The position numbers were made by a program, and so were the translations under genes. DNA of 64,000 bases, from NCBI GenBank assembly GCA_003116975.1, contig BGKB01000162.1:62001-126000 (forward strand), written 5' to 3'. The notes below the pieces were generated by a model that was given only the letters and a program-made list of their open reading frames with translations, was not told the DNA's origin and did no database searches. Source of the stretch: Aurantiochytrium sp. KH105. Its lineage: Eukaryota; Sar; Bigyra; Thraustochytrida; Thraustochytriidae. Shown in pieces: positions 57,950-64,000 of this stretch; the first letter of the stretch is position 1, and each line of letters opens with the position of its first letter.

Positions 57950-60900
57950 ATGGATAACGCGCCACCCCGGCGTCGGTCGACACGGCAGTCTGCGGCGCGT
58001 TGCGCGGCCAAGGAGAAGGAGACAGCCGCAAAGGAGGCCAAAGCCAAGGCTGAAGCTGCCCCGAAAGGTAAGGCCAAGAAGACCCCGCGCAACAAGGCTG
58101 GCGGCAATGCGGCGGGAGCGAGCGCCAATGTTAAACAAGAAGACGAGTATGATGTTTGGCATACGCGCTACACCGTGTCTTACGACAAGATTGGCTCCAA
58201 AGTCCCCGAAACGATCTCGTTTTTCACGGGTAAACCCGCACAGCTGCCCCAGGATTGGGCCCAAGGTTGCGGTGGCGACCGCGCCGCGCAATACAGCCAC
58301 ATCTGCTCGCAGGGGCTCCGTGGCTATGATCCAGCCAAGAGCCTGGCCAAGAACGAGCTGCGCACGTACTTTGACGCTTTTCGACGCGTTGGCTACATTG
58401 ACATGCGCCTCAAGGGCCGCGACTCGTTCGTTAGAAATTGGCTCATGTACACGCCATCCGGACCGCACAAGTCGTACACTTTGGCGACCATGACCGGAAA
58501 CAAGGAAACTCCCAAGGCCATTCTGCAGCGTCTCTTGTGGCGACATGATACCGGCGAGCCCGCAGCTGTGGAGTCGCCCATTTCCATGGCCAAGCTGCGA
58601 AAGGCCGTTTATGGTGGCAAAGTACAGGTGAAGCACGAAGCGCATGATGGGACGGAGTATAGTCCGGAGGAGCTGCTTCAATGGATCGATATGGTGACGA
58701 CATACCAGCATCCACGTGTCTCGCCATGGAGAACGCCCTTTGTGCGCTGCGTTTCGCAGATTGAGCAGCGTAGCAAGACAGAGGTGCGCGCGCGTTTTCA
58801 TCTTTACGTGAATCGTCTTTTGTTTTACATGATTGCAGACGAGGGTCTGCGCGTGCTTTTCCGCATCCTTCGTCCATCTGGAGGCATCGTTGCGCCCCTT
58901 TCCAAGCAATGGACCGGCGAGCCTGTCTTTCGCAAATCCTTGGACGGCGCTTCGACTCGTCAAGGCGACCAATTCACGGTCACTTCGCTCCTCGGGAGTC
59001 ACGAGAGTGTGGGATACGCGCAGTACAAAGCATCACCGCCTGGTCTTGCGCTCGAAATGCGCGACTACCAGCTGCAAACGCTGCAGTGGATGGTTGACCA
59101 GGAACGCCTCCCGCGTGGTCTCAATGGATGTTTCTGGGAGGAGCGTGCGTGGACGCCAACTCTTCAAGAGGAAGCCGAGGAAGCCGTAACGACAGGAAGG
59201 AAAGCATCATCGCGGCAAAAAGGGACCAAGATCGAGGCCAAGGCCGAAACGGAGTCGACCGAGTCCAACATGGAGGAAAGCTTTTATTTTTCGAGCGAGC
59301 TCGGCGAGCTGAGACTGCAAAAGCCTCCTCTTGTGCGTGGTGGGCTCGTATGTGAAGAAATGGGACTTGGCAAGACGCTCGAGTTTATTGCTCTTATTCT
59401 TCACGATCGCGTCTCCCCAGAGGTAGATTATGCTCCACGCGAGGATCTTTATGCGTCTCAAGCCTCTCTCTTTGTGGTCCCAGACGCGCTTCTCCCTCAA
59501 TGGGCGGAGGAATTAGAAAAATGTCTCGAGAAGCCGCGTGGCCTCCGGATTGCCACGCTCGAGAGTCGTACGGAGCAGTACAGGGAATACGCCACTTTGC
59601 GACGTCACATGGGCCCGTCGAGCGCAGCCGCGTCCGAACCGCCGCTACCTGGTGCTTCTACTTCCTCTTCCTCTTCCTCCTCCTCCTCCTCCTCCTCATC
59701 TTCTTCTTCTTCTTCTACTTCTTCATCATCATCGTCATCATCTTCTTCATCGTCGGCTGTGTCACAAAATATAACAGATGCACCGCCAGCCCCTGATGAT
59801 GTCGCCGAGGATATCATTTTTTCGAATGTAATGACGCGACGCCGAGGCCCCGATACCGAAAAGGCGGCCCAAGATCTCGCGGCGTGCGACATTGTCCTTG
59901 CCACCTATCGCAGTGTACAGCAGTGTAGCTTGCTGATCAATATGGTGCATTGGCGTCGTGTGTGTCTGGATGAAATGCAAGAGATTCGTAGTTCGACCAC
60001 GGTGCTTGCCTCCAAGTGTCGCAGCATCACGGCGCGAGCGCGCTGGATGATTTCGGGTACGCCCGTGTACACCGGCATTGATGACATTCACGGGGAGCTT
60101 AATTTTTTGGGCGTCATTCCCTTTTGTTTGCCGGACAACTCGGACGGCTTTTGGGGTCGATGCGTCAAAACTCCTTACGAGGCTCGCGACGAGAAAAGCC
60201 TCTCCCGTCTCGGCCTTTTGCTCAGCCATATCATGATGCGCCACTCCAAGAAGCAAACCTACATTGCAAACCCATCCAAGACGATCCTGGAGCTTCCTGT
60301 GGCGACCATGCGTTTCGTTGGCGTTCCGCTGGCGTCTCCCGAACGAGCTTTGTACCGATACATTGAGGTTCTCGTGAACCGCGCCGTGGGGCTCATGGAA
60401 GTTCGCAACCAGCGCCGCAGCATGCGGAACGCGCAAAGTCGTCCATGGGCGGTGGGCGCTGAGCTCTTGCGAACGTTTGCGTCGTCCCCGCAACTCGTCA
60501 GCGGCGGCAACGGAGCACCACAACAGTTGTCCAACCTCAATACCTTTGTGCGCGACCTGCTTCAGACGCTCCGCGCGCGGGACGTGCTGAGGAATCGTGA
60601 GGAGTCTCGGGTGATTTCGGACATCTTCTCTGGCTTCCCGGCGCTTCCTGGAGACGAGCTGCGGGACCTTTTGCTTTCGGCTGAAGCCGCTGTGGCGAGC
60701 AAGAGCTCGTCATCGCGGGGTGGTCGTGGTGGTGCTAGTGGTGCTAGTGCCATGGTGAGCAGCTTGAATCGCCAACAGTATGCCGCAACGGCGGGCGCTG
60801 GCGCCGGCGCCGCTGCTGGCGCTGTGCGAGAACATATTCTCGAACGCCTCAACGAGACCAAGGACAAGCTCGAAACTGCTATTCGCGGAAGCAGCGAGGC

Positions 60901-63900
60901 CTTGTGCTCGGCCAAGGGCGGGAGTCTGCCCCGCTTGCGTTGGCGTTGGGCTGTGCAAGCTATCACGAGCGGCAAGTACCTGGCCATGCGCATGATGCAA
61001 AGTCGAAATGATGAGAATGTGCGCGTCGAGGTTTTGGCATATGGACAAAAACGTGCAGTGTCTGGAATCCTTTTTCGTCGTGCAGCCCGCGTGATGCGAT
61101 GCGTGAAGCGTCTCGAGGAGGCGCAGGCCGAGGTAGACGCCGCCTTTCGTCGATACGAGCAAATGTCATCAGAACAGCTCTGCAGCGAGCTTGCCTCGCT
61201 CTCGAGCGAGTTTCACTATGAGATCGTGATTGATCAGGAGACCTCGCTCATGGACTTTGGGCGACAGAGGGAGCGGACAACCATTAAACTGCAATTTCCA
61301 GGGCGCGAGACGTCTGTGAAACTGACGGATGATCCAGTTGGCATTCGACGGCGCCTCATTGATAGCATTTTGCCCCTGCATCATGGGCACCGCTGTCTGG
61401 AGCGGGTTGTTCAGGTGTTGCGAGCTGACTTTGATGAGACCTGCAGTCCGGGCATCGGTCTTACACTCCCAATCCTGCCTGTGGCGCTGACGTTGCAAGG
61501 TGCTCGTTTTGAGGCACGTTTTGCTGCCGGCGGGAAGCGAGCCTTTTATCTCGTGAGCAAACTGCTCGCTGTTGACGAGAGCGCTGGAGCAATTAAAGTG
61601 CGTTTTCTTGATGGCGAAGAGCGACTGCTCGCTGCGTCCGACGTTCGCTACGTTGCGCCCTACGCTGCTCCAGACAAGGCAAACGTCGAGGCCGAGGAGG
61701 AGAAGACAGAAATTGCAAGGTTGACATTGCTCGATGTCTGTAAACGAGTTGGTCTGAATCGCGAATCGCTGGATCGCATCGCCGCGGAAGAGTCGTTGGC
61801 GCAGACCTCGCTCATGAGTATACATGGCATCAATTTGGACAAGTTGCAGAAGCTCATGGTCGATAGTGACCGCGAAGCACTTGCAGCGCGCCGTCTCGAA
61901 CGCGTGCTCGACGGAGCTCACGCAGATATCGTTGCGAGACTGTTTAACGCACCATTGAAGCGCGATCCCTCTCTTCGCACTCGCGTACGTGAGTGGTATT
62001 GCAGCAAAAGCGCTTCGGAGCGACGGGTTGACGACTTGATCGTTTTGGTTGGCGTCGATTCTGAAATCGAAAGGGCTGCTCTTCGTGCGGCACTGAGTCA
62101 CCACTTTGGAGTGTCGTCTGCATTGCTAGACGCTCCATATGCGTCGTTTTCGGTGCGATTCGGACTCAAGGGAGATGCTCTGTCGTCCGCAAGCTCTTCA
62201 GCCGCAACGGGTGGAAGTACAGCTGCAGGAAGTATCGGAGATGATGGAGAGATGCGACCCGCCTTTGAGCTCGCAGGCAAGGCGCAATTGATGGCGCGCG
62301 TGGCGTCCATGTCTCCGACGCGAACTTCAAACCGACCGACCGAGTATCAGATATCGAAAGTGCTTCATGTAGACGATCGTGTGCGTGCCGCGCGTGTGCG
62401 TTTGGAGGACGACAGCGTGCGCGAGATCCCATGGAGCGAAATCATCGTGTCGTCGTCCGTGTCAAGCGCCATTATTTCAGATGATCGCAAGACGAAGATG
62501 ATTGCGAACGGTGTGAAGCACGCAGGCAAGCGAAGACGGCGCGAGGTTGAAGATGCGGCGGAGAGCGCGTCAGAAGACGAGAATGCAGTACAAGAAGAGG
62601 AATCAGACTTGGGTTCGCGTGCATCGAGTAAAAAGAGGCGCACTGGACCAGCGTCTCGAGGCGGTCATCGGCTTGCGTTTCAAGCAACTCGTGGCAGCGC
62701 GGTAATCTACGCGGATGAGATCGTGCGTGTGGACTTTGATGAGGGTGAAATTACGGTGCGCCGCGCTGACACCGGTCTGGTGGAGGTCTTCGACTGGGCC
62801 CATATGCTCGTGGACCACGAGTGGCACGGTGCCGTGAAGAATATGCACGAGGCTGTATCGGAAAAGTTTTCGCGGATTGCTGTGTTGGAGGCTACGATTG
62901 CCGAACAGTCCAAGCTGGCGCAAGATCTTCGTACCTATGCCAATACGTTGCAGGCTGCGTACGAGCGGGGCGCATCTCGCGTCGATACGCTGGAAAGACA
63001 GGGTTTGATGGCTTTGCAGGAACTCATTGACAAGACCAATGTACCGGAGTGCGGCATTTGTCTCGATAAGATGGAGCGACCCACATGCACAATGTGCATT
63101 CATTTGTTTTGTGAGGGCTGCATTGAGCAGCACATCAAGGCCACTGAAGGGAGAATGTGGCATATGTTGAGGAACGAGGCGCGACGCTTTCCGTGTCCGC
63201 TGTGTCGCCGCAAGCTGACGTACAATGAGATTTACCGTGTCTTGGAACCCTCGTCGAAAATGGATGCTCTGGGCGTGGCAAGCGCCTCTGGTGATGTCGA
63301 CAACGAGAATGCAGAGACAAAAGATTGTGAAGTTGAGGCAGGCAAAAAGGAAGAGTCCAAGGACAAAGGCAAGACGAGCAGAGTGACGCGCAAGGTAACG
63401 CGAAGCATGCGGCGTGGCAACGAGGCTGTCGAGGATGAAAATGGCGACGACGAGGATGCCGGGGAAGGAGGCGAGCGTGAAGAGGACGGGGGAGCCATGG
63501 ACACAAGTCCCAATGACAACGAAGTGGTGGAATCTATTGGCTTACCTTCGGCTGCTCGCTGGAGTGCATGCCCGGACGCTGAGGAGACAAGTCGGGAACT
63601 CGCTCGATTTGCGCTGAGTGAAGCCGCGACGCAAAGCGTGGTGTCGCGCGTGGGTCTCGAGGCGCTGAGCACGAACTTTATCAATTTGCTTGCGGCAGTG
63701 ACGGGGTTCCAGGGTCACGCGAACCCGTCGGAGCAGAACCGCGAGAAACGCGGATCAAAGATGGCTCGCGTGGTGAGCGATCTGAAGCGATTCGCCACAC
63801 AGGAGGGAAAGACGGTCGTGTTCTCGCAGCAGCGTCACACCGTCTTGCATCTTTCAAGTGTGCTGCAACAGGAGGAAGTTTTGCATGCGCGCATCGTCAA

Positions 63901-64000
63901 AGGCGACCGAGTTCCTGTCTTGCGAACAGCGCTCGAAGCGTTTTTAAAGAATGATGCTGTGCGCGTGCTCGTGCTGCAAAGCTCGAGCGCAGCCGCAGGG
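57950..64000 (+). CDS. SHPRH: SHPRH-type SNF2 helicase with RING finger, E3 ubiquitin ligase (C-terminus beyond window)
   Basis: The ATG at 57950 (ACCATGG) opens a frame of over 2000 residues that runs off the right edge. A basic N-terminal tail (to about residue 60) is followed by an uncharacterised region. The first helicase lobe has motif I EEMGLGKTLEFIALIL (about residue 470) and a Walker B of LDEMQE (about 674), the DExQ form typical of SHPRH rather than DEGH. A long Ser run (about 565-600) is encoded by TCC/TCT repeats between them. After a very large insertion, a RING finger starts CGICLDKM near residue 1702 and closes with CPLC, then the second lobe begins (VVFSQQRHTVLHL). The RING between the two lobes is diagnostic of the Rad5/HLTF/SHPRH group. 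SHPRH polyubiquitinates PCNA to promote error-free bypass of replication blocks. No intron is needed across the visible part. Confidence 0.85.
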   Translation, partial: MDNAPPRRRSTRQSAARCAAKEKETAAKEAKAKAEAAPKGKAKKTPRNKAGGNAAGASANVKQEDEYDVWHTRYTVSYDKIGSKVPETISFFTGKPAQLPQDWAQGCGGDRAAQYSHICSQGLRGYDPAKSLAKNELRTYFDAFRRVGYIDMRLKGRDSFVRNWLMYTPSGPHKSYTLATMTGNKETPKAILQRLLWRHDTGEPAAVESPISMAKLRKAVYGGKVQVKHEAHDGTEYSPEELLQWIDMVTTYQHPRVSPWRTPFVRCVSQIEQRSKTEVRARFHLYVNRLLFYMIADEGLRVLFRILRPSGGIVAPLSKQWTGEPVFRKSLDGASTRQGDQFTVTSLLGSHESVGYAQYKASPPGLALEMRDYQLQTLQWMVDQERLPRGLNGCFWEERAWTPTLQEEAEEAVTTGRKASSRQKGTKIEAKAETESTESNMEESFYFSSELGELRLQKPPLVRGGLVCEEMGLGKTLEFIALILHDRVSPEVDYAPREDLYASQASLFVVPDALLPQWAEELEKCLEKPRGLRIATLESRTEQYREYATLRRHMGPSSAAASEPPLPGASTSSSSSSSSSSSSSSSSSSTSSSSSSSSSSSSAVSQNITDAPPAPDDVAEDIIFSNVMTRRRGPDTEKAAQDLAACDIVLATYRSVQQCSLLINMVHWRRVCLDEMQEIRSSTTVLASKCRSITARARWMISGTPVYTGIDDIHGELNFLGVIPFCLPDNSDGFWGRCVKTPYEARDEKSLSRLGLLLSHIMMRHSKKQTYIANPSKTILELPVATMRFVGVPLASPERALYRYIEVLVNRAVGLMEVRNQRRSMRNAQSRPWAVGAELLRTFASSPQLVSGGNGAPQQLSNLNTFVRDLLQTLRARDVLRNREESRVISDIFSGFPALPGDELRDLLLSAEAAVASKSSSSRGGRGGASGASAMVSSLNRQQYAATAGAGAGAAAGAVREHILERLNETKDKLETAIRGSSEALCSAKGGSLPRLRWRWAVQAITSGKYLAMRMMQSRNDENVRVEVLAYGQKRAVSGILFRRAARVMRCVKRLEEAQAEVDAAFRRYEQMSSEQLCSELASLSSEFHYEIVIDQETSLMDFGRQRERTTIKLQFPGRETSVKLTDDPVGIRRRLIDSILPLHHGHRCLERVVQVLRADFDETCSPGIGLTLPILPVALTLQGARFEARFAAGGKRAFYLVSKLLAVDESAGAIKVRFLDGEERLLAASDVRYVAPYAAPDKANVEAEEEKTEIARLTLLDVCKRVGLNRESLDRIAAEESLAQTSLMSIHGINLDKLQKLMVDSDREALAARRLERVLDGAHADIVARLFNAPLKRDPSLRTRVREWYCSKSASERRVDDLIVLVGVDSEIERAALRAALSHHFGVSSALLDAPYASFSVRFGLKGDALSSASSSAATGGSTAAGSIGDDGEMRPAFELAGKAQLMARVASMSPTRTSNRPTEYQISKVLHVDDRVRAARVRLEDDSVREIPWSEIIVSSSVSSAIISDDRKTKMIANGVKHAGKRRRREVEDAAESASEDENAVQEEESDLGSRASSKKRRTGPASRGGHRLAFQATRGSAVIYADEIVRVDFDEGEITVRRADTGLVEVFDWAHMLVDHEWHGAVKNMHEAVSEKFSRIAVLEATIAEQSKLAQDLRTYANTLQAAYERGASRVDTLERQGLMALQELIDKTNVPECGICLDKMERPTCTMCIHLFCEGCIEQHIKATEGRMWHMLRNEARRFPCPLCRRKLTYNEIYRVLEPSSKMDALGVASASGDVDNENAETKDCEVEAGKKEESKDKGKTSRVTRKVTRSMRRGNEAVEDENGDDEDAGEGGEREEDGGAMDTSPNDNEVVESIGLPSAARWSACPDAEETSRELARFALSEAATQSVVSRVGLEALSTNFINLLAAVTGFQGHANPSEQNREKRGSKMARVVSDLKRFATQEGKTVVFSQQRHTVLHLSSVLQQEEVLHARIVKGDRVPVLRTALEAFLKNDAVRVLVLQSSSAAAG

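Noticed and set aside
1-64000. Retroelement, DNA transposon or virus-derived genes
   Set aside because: No reverse transcriptase, integrase, transposase, capsid or terminal-repeat pattern was recognised in either strand.

Overview
The window is eukaryotic nuclear DNA from a compact, GC-rich genome with few introns. The mix of genes fits a flagellated protist, most likely a stramenopile of the thraustochytrid/labyrinthulomycete kind. That mix includes a plant/alveolate-style calcium-dependent kinase with four EF-hands, a tubby-domain protein, a BBS6/MKKS-like chaperonin relative, peroxisomal and mitochondrial proteins, and almost intronless reading frames separated by GC-rich leaders full of tetranucleotide repeats. 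The organism is inferred from gene content only. No rRNA or convincing tRNA gene and no virus-like or transposon element was seen. One ambiguous base (N) lies at 6345.

Layout. 1-36 kb is gene-dense, with alternating strands: a TrhO-type rhodanese/pseudouridine synthase fusion cut by the left edge (-), a polyQ nuclear-type protein (+), an EF-hand protein kinase (+), a BTB-tubby protein (-), a PMP34-like peroxisomal carrier with one clear intron (+), a NOXRED1-like oxidoreductase (-), nucleoredoxin (-), a large protein resembling CTC1 (+), two tandem mitochondrial MoxR-AAA/VWA fusion proteins (-,-), an Exo84-like exocyst subunit (+), an MKKS/BBS6-like chaperonin (-), peptide deformylase (-) diverging from MFAP1 (+), and a JmjC-fold protein that has lost its iron ligands (-).

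36-43.5 kb is gene-poor. It holds a long CTTT tract, three head-to-tail copies of a 190-bp repeat, and GC-rich sequence without convincing genes. A possible 75-residue protein and a pentanucleotide (ATCAC)n tract follow.

44-54.3 kb carries two facing gene families: three glutathione S-transferases on the minus strand, then three crotonase-fold (enoyl-CoA hydratase-like) proteins on the plus strand that lack the usual catalytic glutamates. After these come a small multi-CX9C protein (+), a secreted GxGYxYP-family protein (-) and a SHPRH-type SNF2/RING ubiquitin ligase cut by the right edge (+).

Functional threads are anticodon-loop modification (fusion at the left edge), redox and detoxification (nucleoredoxin, NOXRED1-like, GSTs), acyl-CoA chemistry and peroxisomal nucleotide supply (crotonases, PMP34), cilium-linked proteins (tubby, MKKS) and chromatin or genome maintenance (CTC1-like, JmjC-like, SHPRH). 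Start codons were placed at ATG. Exact N-termini are uncertain for the kinase, MFAP1 and the deformylase.
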